Positions 1-6,750 of a stretch of 28,416 nt of DNA are shown in pieces (position 1 is the stretch's first letter; each line of letters begins with the position of its first letter). A program made the position numbers and the translations under genes. The stretch is from the IMG/VR virus record IMGVR_UViG_3300038824_000011, positions 1 through 28,416 of that record; one strand, written 5' to 3'. Below the pieces are notes generated by a model. It had not been told where the DNA came from, did not search any database, and was given only the letters and a program-made list of their open reading frames with translations. The stretch comes from a virus.

Positions 1-216
1 CTAAGCAAGCCAGCGTCCGTCGCCGCCCGCGAACGGCGCGACGCGGACGCCGAGCACCGCCATCGTGTTGGCTGCATTCACGGCGGAGATGTCGTCTTGC
101 GCCCGCTGGCGGGCTTGCTCCGGGGTCGCCGCTTCCCGGTAAATGTTCATCGACTTGACCGTGTAGCCCGCCGCGTCAGTGCGCTTGATGCAGACCTGAT
201 AGTTGCGAGAAGCCAT
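1..216 (-). CDS. hypothetical small phage protein (71 aa)
   Basis: Complete leftward frame of 71 codons. The stop (TAG on the minus strand) is the first three bases of the window. The ATG at 216 has a GGAGGG ribosome binding site five bases upstream, which supports this start. The protein opens with a probable beta strand (NYQVCIKR) and then a charged helix (TPEQARQRAQDDISAV). It has no signal peptide or membrane segment, and I do not recognise a family. It lies 112 bp downstream of the coiled-coil gene and is probably co-transcribed with it. Confidence 0.7.
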   Translation of the reverse strand: MASRNYQVCIKRTDAAGYTVKSMNIYREAATPEQARQRAQDDISAVNAANTMAVLGVRVAPFAGGDGRWLA

Positions 217-328
217 GGCTGCCCTCCATGCTTTGCCAGCGTGTCCGGGTTCCGCCCGGCGCGGGGAGCGGATGCTCTACCTCGCCCCGCCCGGCTACTG
301 CCGGACGAGGCCAGGTGCAGCGGTCGCG

Positions 329-790
329 CTACCGCCCGAGCCCGCTGAGGCGCTTGATCTCGTCGATCAGGTCCATGCGGCGGCGTCTGTCCCGCGCGAG
401 TTCGCGCACCTGTCCGGCGACCACAGCCACCAGCGCGCCGCTGCTGTAGTCCCGGCGCGTCAGTCCGAGCGCGGACCCGATCTGCGAGATGAGCCCGTTG
501 AGCTCGTCAGCGTGGCGCTGGGCGGTGTCCCGCTCCTTGAGGGCCTCGTCGGCCTCGGCGCGCGCGTCGTTGAGCTGCTGCTCGAGGTCACAGGCGCGCT
601 CGCCCCGCGCCGCAGCCGCGTGCACCGCGTCGCTGCCGAAGCTGTCGGCGGCCGCCTTCTGCGCCTCCATCTCGTCCAGCTGCTGGCGCAGGTCGGCGAT
701 CTCTTGGCGGGCGTCCGCGAGCTGCTGGGCGAGTTCGGCGGAGGTCTCCGCGTCGCCGATCGTGCCGAGGTTACCGTTCTGCGTGAGCAT
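329..790 (-). CDS. coiled-coil phage protein (153 aa)
   Basis: A leftward gene with GGGAGG five bases before the ATG at 790. Residues about 17-105 are a continuous heptad-like helix rich in Ala, Glu, Gln and Arg (for example LAQQLADARQEIADLRQQLDEM), so a long coiled coil is expected. The C-terminal 45 residues contain a short hydrophobic stretch (ALVAVVAGQVREL) followed by a basic helix. The function is unknown; similar small coiled-coil proteins are common in phage early operons. It is the first gene after the 23-bp promoter-like element at 862-884, so it probably heads its own transcription unit. Confidence 0.75.
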   Translation of the reverse strand: MLTQNGNLGTIGDAETSAELAQQLADARQEIADLRQQLDEMEAQKAAADSFGSDAVHAAAARGERACDLEQQLNDARAEADEALKERDTAQRHADELNGLISQIGSALGLTRRDYSSGALVAVVAGQVRELARDRRRRMDLIDEIKRLSGLGR

Positions 791-861
791 GGCGTCCTCC
801 CTTGCCTTGAGTGCGTGATGCCGGGTGTGTCACCTAGCTTGCCCAGCAGAGACGGTGGAAA

Positions 862-884
862 TGACAAGTCAGTTCAAGGGGTGA
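862..884 (-). promoter_or_regulatory. promoter/operator-like element, copy 1
   Basis: Read leftward, this 23-bp sequence is identical to 20487-20509 and similar to 5892-5915. It starts TCACCCCTTGAAC and ends TGACTTGTCA. The CCCTTGAA core resembles the -35 box of RpoH-type promoters, and the end is a TGAC-TT-GTCA dyad. It lies 71 bp upstream of the start at 790. The role as promoter or operator is inferred from recurrence and position. Confidence 0.6.
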
Positions 885-899
885 CATACGAAACAGAGA

Positions 900-927
900 A
901 CCCCGCCGCCCTAGGAGGCGACGGGGT
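900..927 (-). terminator. hairpin terminator after the HTH gene
   Basis: The arms 900-910 and 917-927 (ACCCCGCCGCC against GGCGACGGGGT) pair with one mismatch around a 6-nt loop. It sits just downstream of the leftward HTH gene ending at 959. The U tract is weak (GGTTCTCTGTTT on the minus strand), so termination may be partial. Confidence 0.55.
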
Positions 928-958
928 GGGCGCGGCGCGGCCTCGTCGGCGGCGGCGA

Positions 959-1279
959 TCAGTACCGGTACTTCCGGCCCTTCGTCTTGCGCCATTCAGC
1001 CAGGGCCGCCTTGTACGGCTTAATTGCGGATTCCATCAGGGCCTCTTCCGAGATCATGAGGCGCTTCGAGTTCGGGTCTTCGATGAAAGGCAGACCACGC
1101 TTGCCGGTGCGGCGGTCCCGGCTCGCCCGCCGCCGCATTTGCCGTTCCGTGATCGGCCGGCCGGTCCGGATCCGATAGACTTTGGCGGCCTCTTTGACGG
1201 TCAGCAGGCGGTACGGCGAGACAGGGTCGTCGGCCGTAACGGCGACGTTGTCCTGCTCGGCGGTGTGTGTTTCGCTCAT
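959..1279 (-). CDS. excisionase-like / MerR-type HTH protein (106 aa)
   Basis: The start at 1279 is chosen over an upstream in-frame start because GGAGG lies six bases before it. Residues about 25-90 form a helix-turn-helix of the excisionase/MerR-like type: LLTVKEAAKVYRI, then PITERQMRRRA, then a basic wing and PNSKRLMISEEAL. The tail is very basic (EWRKTKGRKYRY). Xis-type proteins bind attachment sites or early promoters. No integrase is visible, though one could lie left of the window. The gene is directly downstream, in the leftward direction, of the octamer array, so the array would be its 5' region and possibly its binding target. The family assignment is moderate and the Xis role is inferred. 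Confidence 0.65.
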   Translation of the reverse strand: MSETHTAEQDNVAVTADDPVSPYRLLTVKEAAKVYRIRTGRPITERQMRRRASRDRRTGKRGLPFIEDPNSKRLMISEEALMESAIKPYKAALAEWRKTKGRKYRY

Positions 1280-1437
1280 CCGTGGCCTCCGTTGCGTGCG
1301 TGAGAGGAGTGTCGGCAAACGCGCGGTCACGCGCGGTCAGCCACGGACAATGTGAGCCTTTGATTCCCCGTTCGTGCTTCTCGATCGTCTGCCAGCTGGA
1401 CACGCCCCTAAAAGGCGGAGTTGCGTGTCAAAAGAGC

Positions 1438-2036
1438 TGGTTTTTCGAAAAGATGGTTTTTCGAAAGCTCGTCGTTTCGTGCCGTCGACGTCTCGAGCCT
1501 TTGGCCCGTTGATCGGCCGACGTTCCGAGCCATCGTCGTCTCGGCCCTTCGGGCCGTCGGCTCTTCGACCGATCGACGCGTCGTTGTTTCGACCCTTCGA
1601 GCCTTCGAAGCGTCGGCCTGTCGACGACCCGAACGGTCGACGCGTCGACCGTTCGGGATGTCGACCCATCGGCCGTTCGAGCTGTCGACCTTTTGACCGT
1701 TCGACCTCTCGATCAGTCGACCCGTCGAACGATCGGCTGATCGGCGCATCGACCGATCGACACGTCGTCGTTTAGAGCTTTCGAACCTTCGAACGTTGGA
1801 GCCGTCGTCGTTCCGACCTTTCGGGCAATCGACCTCCCGATCCGTCGAGCCGTCGGCCTTTCGCCCCCTCGAACGCTTGAAGGGTCATCGCTTCGTGCTT
1901 TTGAGATGTCGTGGCTTCGAGAAGACGAAGTTTCGGGGGTTCGACGTTTCGTTTAATCGGGCGCTCGTGCGGCCTAAAGCTCGACGTTACGAGGCCACGA
2001 GGTTCCGAGCTTTCGAAGCGTCGAACAGGCGAAATG
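1438..2036. repeat. degenerate 8-bp TCG-anchored tandem array
   Basis: About 590 bp without a plausible gene. From 1461 to 2028 there are 71 consecutive 8-bp units in one unbroken phase. 53 begin with TCG and 17 of the other 18 differ from TCG by one base. The consensus is TCGACCNT, but nearly every unit differs at positions 4-8 and few are repeated. The left edge carries a 16-bp duplication (TGGTTTTTCGAAA at 1438 and 1454) in the same phase. Eight is not a multiple of three, so the anchor changes reading frame at every unit and cannot be a coding constraint. Frames in the array translate to spurious 8-residue repeats such as RPFDRSTS. SalI-type GTCGAC sites are concentrated between 1484 and 1721. 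Its function is unknown. Confidence 0.93.
1628..1657. repeat. 30-bp perfect palindrome inside the octamer array
   Basis: Four consecutive units form a perfect inverted repeat centred between 1642 and 1643. Each arm is 15 bases, beginning CCCGAACGGTCG. It could extrude as a cruciform, form an RNA hairpin, or bind a dimeric protein. TCGA is itself self-complementary, so shorter dyads are expected in this array, but this one is much longer than the rest. Confidence 0.85.
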
Positions 2037-2043
2037 CCTGGGT

Positions 2044-2226
2044 TTAGGCGTCCCCAGCTTCGCCATGCATCAGAACGAAGCAGCAGGCCTCGATCTCGGC
2101 GGCCGCCTCCTCCAACGTCGGCAGATCCTGGGCCCGGCGCATCATCGCGTCCGTCAGCTCAATGTCGCGGTCGAGGATCGCGCCGTGAGCTGCGGCGTAG
2201 GCCAGGATGTCGACGTCGGAGAGCAT
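2044..2226 (-). CDS. hypothetical acidic protein (60 aa)
   Basis: I chose the ATG at 2226 because a GGGAG site overlaps the stop codon of the preceding gene (2234-2236), which is typical translational coupling. The upstream part of the same open frame overlaps that gene and is not needed. The protein (MLSDVDILAYAAAHGAI...) is helical and acidic, with a short ATLEEAAAEIEACC-like segment near the end. No known family is recognised. Its stop lies at the right edge of the octamer array, so transcription from here would run into the array. Confidence 0.6.
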   Translation of the reverse strand: MLSDVDILAYAAAHGAILDRDIELTDAMMRRAQDLPTLEEAAAEIEACCFVLMHGEAGDA

Positions 2227-2233
2227 GGCGGCG

Positions 2234-2593
2234 TTACTCCCGCCCCACTGGGCCGTTGCGGGTGTCGTGTTGCGGGTGCCGCACAAAGTGCCCGTGAGCA
2301 GATTGCGGGTGCCGTGGAAACACCAATACGTCGGCGCCAGAGGTTTTCCATCGGTCACGTTCGGGAAGCCTGTCGATGTAGGGCGATGCCCAGTAAACGA
2401 AGTTTTGGGTCCAGGCATAGATGCCTGCTGGTAACTCGTACGTGGAGAGCGGCAGATACATTATTTTCTGCTGAAGATCCGACATCGTTCCCGTGATGAA
2501 CTCGATGTCTGCCCAGCATTCGCCATTGTGTTCCAGCGCTTCCTCAAGATGCCTGCCGACCGTGTGGGAAAGCATAAGCTCGCGCGAAGACAT
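2234..2593 (-). CDS. hypothetical phage protein (119 aa)
   Basis: The ATG at 2593 follows a GGAGGA site. The N-terminal half looks like an ordinary folded protein: SRELMLSHTVGRHLEEALEHN, then acidic and aromatic segments with YAWTQNFVYWASPYIDRLPERDRW. The last 25 residues are His/Arg-rich and low in hydrophobics, so they may be disordered or have drifted. I do not recognise a family. The gene lies between the 60-aa gene and a small acidic protein in the recombination operon. Confidence 0.65.
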   Translation of the reverse strand: MSSRELMLSHTVGRHLEEALEHNGECWADIEFITGTMSDLQQKIMYLPLSTYELPAGIYAWTQNFVYWASPYIDRLPERDRWKTSGADVLVFPRHPQSAHGHFVRHPQHDTRNGPVGRE

Positions 2594-2610
2594 GGTGTCC
2601 TCCGTGGTAC

Positions 2611-2820
2611 CTACGCGTCGGCCGGATCGATGATGGGCTCGTCGTCGTCCTTGAAGCCCGGCTTGTCGTCGTCGAGCACGTCGCCGTAGTCGGCGTCCTC
2701 GCCCTCGGCGATCTCGCGGGCCTCGTCGAGCTCGTAGCCCGCCTCCCGCAGCTCGGCGATCCGTTCGTTCATGGCGGCCTCGTGGCGGGCGCGGCGGTTG
2801 GGTTGGGCGTAGACGAACAT
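2611..2820 (-). CDS. small acidic hypothetical protein (69 aa)
   Basis: I chose the start at 2820 because TAAGGAGG lies five bases upstream; that site shares its TAA with the stop of recT, so the two are coupled. Residues 1-20 are basic (QPNRRARHEAAMNER). The remainder is strongly acidic (EGEDADYGDVLDDDKPGF...), probably disordered at the C-terminus. No family is recognised. Small acidic proteins next to phage recombinases can be DNA mimics or modulators, but nothing here proves that. Confidence 0.7.
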   Translation of the reverse strand: MFVYAQPNRRARHEAAMNERIAELREAGYELDEAREIAEGEDADYGDVLDDDKPGFKDDDEPIIDPADA

Positions 2821-2830
2821 GGTGGCCTCC

Positions 2831-3667
2831 TTACTCACCGGCGCCGGCGAGTGCGTCCAGGCGGCTCTGCCCGCCAGTCGCGGCCCGGGCGTTATCCTGA
2901 CTGCCGCTCTGGTCGCTAACTTGCGCCGCGGCCGCGGTCGTGTCGCCGGAGCGCGGGACGGCGTCGTACTCGGCGTCGACGACGGCCGGGCGCTCGTCGA
3001 CCTCGTGGCTGCCACCAGCGCTCGGGAGAGCAATCGGCCAGCGCTTTGCGGCGCGGCGCAGCACCGTCTTCTGCGCCATCTCGTCGAAGTTCTGGGCCCA
3101 GACGCTCTTCTGGCCGCGGTTCTTGTAATCGTCAGAGTAGGCGTCCCGGTGCTGCTCGACCGCGCGCCGGGTCATCACGGTCGGGATCGAGACGCCGTCC
3201 CGGTAGTGCGTGATGCAGTAGTACGCGACCGGCTCGCCGGGATCCTCCTCGAGCGACCGCTGAATGCGGAGCGTCGGCGCCGTCCCCTCCTCGTAGGTGT
3301 AGGAATCGGCCTCGTAGATGAGCCCCGTATCGATGGCGGCGATCCGGCCGCTGGCGTACGCGAGCTGGATCAGCCCCTTCGCCATAATCTGGAGGCTGAC
3401 CTTGCCCTTACGCGGCACGAACGCGACGAGCCCGTGCGCCGGGTGCGGGTCCAGGCCGGCCAGGGCCGCGGACTGCATGGAGATCAGCAGGCTGTTGCGG
3501 TCGCACTTCAGCAGGTACGGGTTGGTCTCGATCGCGGTCAGCGCGCTCCGGATGAACCGGCTGGTGCTCATGCTGCCGTCGGCCAGGGCGTCGTCGAGCT
3601 TGGGGCGCCACGCGTCGCTCTCGACGGTCTGCTTGAACTCGCGGAGGGCTGGCAGGTTGTCGGCCAT
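2831..3667 (-). CDS. recT: RecT-family single-strand annealing recombinase
   Basis: 278 aa, about the usual length for RecT (E. coli Rac RecT is 269). RecT proteins coat single-stranded DNA and anneal it to homologous sequence, working with a 5'-3' exonuclease. Family features are visible: SRFIRSALTAIETNPYLLKC near residue 36, the segment SMQSAALAGLDPHPAHGLVAFVPR near 63-87, the core LQIMAKGLIQLAYASG, and the conserved region with KSVWAQNFDEMAQKTVLRRAAKRWP near 187-211. The tail after about residue 225 is low-complexity (Ala, Gly, Ser, Gln). AAGGAG precedes the ATG. The partner exonuclease is immediately upstream (24-bp gap), forming a Red-like pair. Confidence 0.95.
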   Translation of the reverse strand: MADNLPALREFKQTVESDAWRPKLDDALADGSMSTSRFIRSALTAIETNPYLLKCDRNSLLISMQSAALAGLDPHPAHGLVAFVPRKGKVSLQIMAKGLIQLAYASGRIAAIDTGLIYEADSYTYEEGTAPTLRIQRSLEEDPGEPVAYYCITHYRDGVSIPTVMTRRAVEQHRDAYSDDYKNRGQKSVWAQNFDEMAQKTVLRRAAKRWPIALPSAGGSHEVDERPAVVDAEYDAVPRSGDTTAAAAQVSDQSGSQDNARAATGGQSRLDALAGAGE

Positions 3668-3691
3668 GATCGCGCTCCTTGGTCTGCCTGG

Positions 3692-4786
3692 TCAGGCGGC
3701 GGCCTGCTGGCCGTCGTCGCCCTGATCGTTCTGCTGCTTGGACTTGCGCGCGGTGATGCGGAGCGTCCGGGACGCCTTGCGCTTCACGGCACCGGCCGCG
3801 GCCTTTTCTCGAACCGCCTCAACGTCCGCCTGCGTGTAGTACTGCGCCGGCTGCGGCTTGTAGCTGACGGTGAAGTCGTCGAAGACGGCCTTCTGGGCGT
3901 CGCCCATCAGCTCCTTGATGCGGCCGTCCGCTTCCCGCTCGCGCTCTTCGGCGGCTTTCTTTTCGGCCGCAGCCTTGCGGACCACTTCGCGCTGGCGGGC
4001 GATCTCCTCGCGCGCCTCGTCGGACAGCTCGGCCTTGGGATCACCTTCGCCGTTCAGAAAATCGATGTTCCGGTAATCACTGTTGTAGTCGGGCTGCAGC
4101 GGGTGACCGTTGTCCACGCGCGCCAGGAACACGCCCCACTCGCTCTCCAGCCGGCTAATGAGCGCGCCATGACGCTCCCGGAGCGTCAGCTTGCCGGCGT
4201 TGCCGCCGATCAGGGCGCCGATGGCGAGCCAGCCGTGGCCGGACACGGCCATCTGGTGCTGGCACTGAACCTCGATGTGGTGGGCAGCCTCGATGCCGCC
4301 GTCGTCCTCGATCCAGCTGTTGCGGTACACGAGGTCATCGACCGTCTTGACTTCCAGCAGGCCCGGTCCGAGCCGGTCCAGCAGGTCCGCGATCTGGCGC
4401 GTAGTCTGGCGAAGCTCCGGGTCGTGCGCCGCGTTAGGATCGGCGGCCGTGACCTCGAAGTCGAAGTTCGCGGCAACCCGGTCGTCGTGATCCGGGCGCG
4501 CCAGCATGGTCTTGTACGGCCGGATGGTGAGGCCGTAGCGGTTGGCGATGCCGTAAGCGACCGCGCTCTCCAGCTGCTGACCCCAGAACGCCCGCTCGCT
4601 GTCGACGGCCTCGGGGTCCTTCTGGCCCGTGATCTCGAGGTAGACTTCCAGCGCGGTCTTCTGCGGATGCACGCCGAGGAGCGCCGCGCTGTCCGTGCTC
4701 GTGACGCGCGGCCGGCGCGCCTCGAACCATGCATCGTCGTCTGGCGTCGGGATCTCGGTCGGCGGGTACGCTGCGGCCTTCGACAT
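3692..4786 (-). CDS. YqaJ-type (lambda exonuclease family) recombination nuclease
   Basis: 364 aa. It is expected to degrade the 5' strand of double-stranded DNA and load the neighbouring RecT. The N-terminal two thirds carry the YqaJ core: RPRVTSTDSAALLGVHP (residues 26-41), WGQQLESAVA (68-77), the acidic residue in NFDFE (107-111), the catalytic E-x-K in LLEVKTV (143-149), and HIEVQCQHQMAVSG (170-183) with the conserved Gln. Residues about 235-290 form a charged coiled coil (EIARQREVVRKAAAEKKAAEE...). The tail is basic and Gln-rich. GGAGG lies six bases before the ATG at 4786. The gene follows a terminator, so it probably heads the exo-recT unit. Confidence 0.92.
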   Translation of the reverse strand: MSKAAAYPPTEIPTPDDDAWFEARRPRVTSTDSAALLGVHPQKTALEVYLEITGQKDPEAVDSERAFWGQQLESAVAYGIANRYGLTIRPYKTMLARPDHDDRVAANFDFEVTAADPNAAHDPELRQTTRQIADLLDRLGPGLLEVKTVDDLVYRNSWIEDDGGIEAAHHIEVQCQHQMAVSGHGWLAIGALIGGNAGKLTLRERHGALISRLESEWGVFLARVDNGHPLQPDYNSDYRNIDFLNGEGDPKAELSDEAREEIARQREVVRKAAAEKKAAEEREREADGRIKELMGDAQKAVFDDFTVSYKPQPAQYYTQADVEAVREKAAAGAVKRKASRTLRITARKSKQQNDQGDDGQQAAA

Positions 4787-4853
4787 CGCCTGCCTCCATC
4801 ACTCATGGTGCCTGAGAGAGATGGTGGAATCACGCGCGCGTCGCAAAAGCGAA

Positions 4854-4880
4854 GGCCCGCCGAGCGATGCCCGGCGGGCC
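4854..4880 (-). terminator. rho-independent terminator (leftward)
   Basis: A perfect 9-bp stem (GGCCCGCCG / CGGCGGGCC) with a 9-nt loop. Read leftward it is followed by TTCGCTTTTGC. It lies 25 bp past the stop of the 85-aa gene and would end the upstream leftward unit before the exonuclease gene. Confidence 0.75.
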
Positions 4881-4905
4881 GGTCCTGGTACGATGTGGGG
4901 CGGCG

Positions 4906-5163
4906 TCATGCCAGCGTGCCCATGGCCGCCCGGATGGTCTGGCGCCAGATGAGGTGGTCCCAGCGCTGGACCCGCTCGGCGGCCTCGGGCTCGGCGTGCC
5001 GCGGCAGGAAGTAGCCCGGCCAGCGGCGATCCCACCGGCCGCCGAGGCGGCGCACCTCGCGGTTCACGGCTGGCACATGCGGATAGGTGAGGATCAGGCC
5101 GCCGGCGATTCGCTGCACGCGGATCATCCTGCTGCCGAGGATCGGGTCGGGCGTGTAGGCCAT
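4906..5163 (-). CDS. hypothetical protein (85 aa), possible HARP-like fold
   Basis: GAGGTG lies six bases before the ATG at 5163, and the gene follows the 224-aa gene by 9 bp. After a short N-terminus, the segment LILTYPHVPAVNREVRRLGGRWDRRWPGYFLP resembles small phage proteins in which an Arg/Trp-rich strand-helix matches an expected Trp pattern (as in HARP-like DNA-annealing domains). That similarity is weak and by eye only. The C-terminus is helical (RVQRWDHLIWRQTIRAAMG). The gene ends just before a terminator. Confidence 0.7.
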   Translation of the reverse strand: MAYTPDPILGSRMIRVQRIAGGLILTYPHVPAVNREVRRLGGRWDRRWPGYFLPRHAEPEAAERVQRWDHLIWRQTIRAAMGTLA

Positions 5164-5172
5164 GACAACACC

Positions 5173-5847
5173 TCAGCCGCGGTGCCCGCCGTTGATCCGC
5201 CGCTGCCAGTGGTCCGGCAGCTGCGCGATCGCGTCTTCCAGCTCGCCGTCCCTGGACATCTCAGCAAGCGTGTGAAGGAGCGTGCGGTCGCCGCGGCCGC
5301 ACCGCACCGTGACCTCGACCGGCCCCCGGCCGGCCCGGGCGCGGGCGCGCTCACGGCGCTTGTACTCACGGTCTCGGGCGCGCTTGGTGTCGAGGTCTGC
5401 GGCCGCGGCGGCGGTCTGGCGCTCGCGCTCGTCCTCGGTCGGCGGGTCCGCGTCCTCGCCGGCGGCGAGGCGATCTGGCGCGTCGGTGTCGGCGGCCTGG
5501 GAGGAGCCAGATGCATCGGGCGGGACGGTCTGCGCCGCGCCCTCGTCGTAGACTGCACCGCCAGCAGCGACCGATGCGGCCTCCAATGCGTCCTGCATCG
5601 CATCGTACTCGCGACGCTCCTTGTTGCCGGCCAGTTCGTCGTTCAGCGCGCTCTCGGACCACTCGACGGCCTCGGACGCGATGTCGCGCTGCGTGCCGTG
5701 GCGCACCTTGTTCTCGAGGTTCTCGGCCTGATTGAGAACGCGGTCGCGCTGCGGGCGAGAGAGACCGTTAGCCTTGAGGCTGAGGTTTGCGGCCGTTGCG
5801 CGGAGGTACTCCGCGGGATCGGTGATGATGCTTGCAGTCCGGGTCAT
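5173..5847 (-). CDS. hypothetical phage protein with basic C-terminal helix (224 aa)
   Basis: AAGGGGGAA precedes the ATG at 5847, and the diverged promoter-like element (5892-5915) lies 45 bp upstream. Residues 1-90 are helical (ANLSLKANGLSRPQRDRVLNQAENLENKVRHG). Residues 95-140 are an Ala/Asp/Pro/Gly-rich linker. Residues 148-170 are very basic (DTKRARDREYKRRERARARAG), a likely nucleic-acid contact. The last 50 residues look folded (VTVRCGRGDRTLLHTLAEMSRDGELEDAIAQLP). The family is unknown. It probably heads a unit running to the terminator at 4854. Confidence 0.75.
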   Translation of the reverse strand: MTRTASIITDPAEYLRATAANLSLKANGLSRPQRDRVLNQAENLENKVRHGTQRDIASEAVEWSESALNDELAGNKERREYDAMQDALEAASVAAGGAVYDEGAAQTVPPDASGSSQAADTDAPDRLAAGEDADPPTEDERERQTAAAAADLDTKRARDREYKRRERARARAGRGPVEVTVRCGRGDRTLLHTLAEMSRDGELEDAIAQLPDHWQRRINGGHRG

Positions 5848-5891
5848 GGCGTTCCCCCTTTGTATGCCTTGCTCAGGCAGAGCAGGTAGCC

Positions 5892-5915
5892 TGACAAGTC
5901 AGCTGCAAGGGGCGG
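5892..5915 (-). promoter_or_regulatory. promoter/operator-like element, copy 2 (diverged)
   Basis: Read leftward it keeps CCCCTTG and the full dyad CTGAC-TT-GTCAG of the 23-bp element, with AACTG changed to CAGCTG (one extra base). Five bases after TTGTCA it continues ACCTGCTC and then GAGCA, parallel to ACCGTCTC and GGGCA in copy 1. It lies 45 bp upstream of the ATG at 5847. Confidence 0.55.
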
Positions 5916-5916
5916 A

Positions 5917-6228
5917 TCAGATATTGTCCCCGGCGGCGCGCGCTTCCCGAAGCAGCGCGTCACAAACCCGGCGCGCCTCAGCTTCGGCTTCCGCGTCGCC
6001 GTCGTCGCGCGCCGCGGCGATCTCGTCGCGCGCGTACATGATCGCCGTTCGGCGGACGTGCGCGGCGTCTGATTTGGCAAGAAGCAACAGCAGGTCGCCA
6101 AAGTGCCCAGAAAGGCGCTGCCCGTGATCTGCGTCGACCAGGCGCGCCGCGCGGCGGTACCGCTCGATCCTTTCCTTGATGAAGCTGCGCGCGGTCGTCC
6201 GGTCGTACTCGGGCAGGTGGTCCGGCAT
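5917..6228 (-). CDS. hypothetical helical protein (103 aa)
   Basis: GAGGAG lies just before the ATG at 6228. The whole protein is predicted helical and charged, with RSFIKERIERYRRAARLVDADHG, then GDLLLLLAKSDAAHVRRTAIMYARDEIAAARDDG, and ends in a Glu/Ala-rich helix. It has no membrane segment: the LLLLL run is short and flanked by charges. No family is recognised. It lies between a terminator (6290-6317) and the promoter-like element copy 2, so it may be a single-gene unit. Confidence 0.7.
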   Translation of the reverse strand: MPDHLPEYDRTTARSFIKERIERYRRAARLVDADHGQRLSGHFGDLLLLLAKSDAAHVRRTAIMYARDEIAAARDDGDAEAEAEARRVCDALLREARAAGDNI

Positions 6229-6289
6229 GGTCTCCTCGCTCGCGTGGGCGCGGCGAGGATAGGAACGCGCGTGCGCGATGCAAGAGAAA

Positions 6290-6317
6290 GCCCCGCCGTG
6301 GCAGGGCCGGGCGGGGC
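6290..6317 (-). terminator. rho-independent terminator (leftward)
   Basis: The 8-bp stem GCCCCGCC / GGCGGGGC is closed around a 12-nt loop. Read leftward it runs into CTTTCTCTTGC. It lies about 30 bp after the stop of the 77-aa gene at 6346. Confidence 0.7.
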
Positions 6318-6345
6318 GCGGTAAAGCAGAGCGACAAACTGGCCG

Positions 6346-6579
6346 TCAGCGGCCTCGCCGCTTAACCACAACGGCATCGAGTTCCGCCTTTACCATCCCT
6401 GGACCCAGAAACATGGTATTCACCCTAATCTCATCATGGCCAAGCGCGACGCCGTGCTCACTCCTCGCCTCGCTTAGAACATCGGCGAGCTCATCCAGCT
6501 TATCGCGTACAGCTTGCGCCGCGTCATCTGGGGTAGCGAACCTAGGCGAATCACCGGACGTTGCACCGTCGTTAGCCAT
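6346..6579 (-). CDS. hypothetical small protein (77 aa)
   Basis: GGGAGG lies six bases before the ATG at 6579. The protein has a helix (PDDAAQAVRDKLDELADVLSEARSEHG) followed by a short beta-rich end (VNTMFLGPGMVKAELDAVVVKRRGR). No family is recognised. Terminators on both sides (6662-6687 and 6290-6317) suggest it is transcribed alone. Confidence 0.7.
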   Translation of the reverse strand: MANDGATSGDSPRFATPDDAAQAVRDKLDELADVLSEARSEHGVALGHDEIRVNTMFLGPGMVKAELDAVVVKRRGR

Positions 6580-6661
6580 CGTGCACCTCCCTGAATACGG
6601 CTCTTTGAGTTAGGTGGCGGTGAGCGCGCGCAGCCGCAACGAACTAGCATATGACGCAAAA

Positions 6662-6687
6662 GCCCCGCCGGCAGGGCCGGGCGGGGC
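6662..6687 (-). terminator. rho-independent terminator after the repressor gene
   Basis: The 8-bp stem GCCCCGCC / GGCGGGGC has a 10-nt loop and is followed leftward by CTTTTGCG. It is almost the same hairpin as the one at 6290-6317. It lies 64 bp past the repressor stop at 6751. Confidence 0.75.
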
Positions 6688-6750
6688 GAGGTCGGACCGA
6701 GAGCGCGCCGTGCGCGCTTGGGCTTTGGGCGCCGCGGGGGCGGCGCGCGG

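Noticed and set aside
203-1303. A 366-codon rightward open frame at the left end
   Set aside because: It is antisense to two genes with good ribosome binding sites, crosses a terminator and a promoter-like element, and has no recognisable domain.
1438-2036. CRISPR array
   Set aside because: Units are 8 bp with a 3-bp anchor; there are no 23-45 bp repeats, no spacers of fixed length and no cas genes.
1337-2047. Several long open frames on both strands across the octamer array
   Set aside because: They exist in several frames at once, translate to 8-residue repeats forced by the DNA period, lack ribosome binding sites and do not respect the array edges.
2819-5014. A 731-codon rightward open frame
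   Set aside because: It is antisense to recT and the YqaJ exonuclease, whose motifs are clear; a GC-rich shadow.
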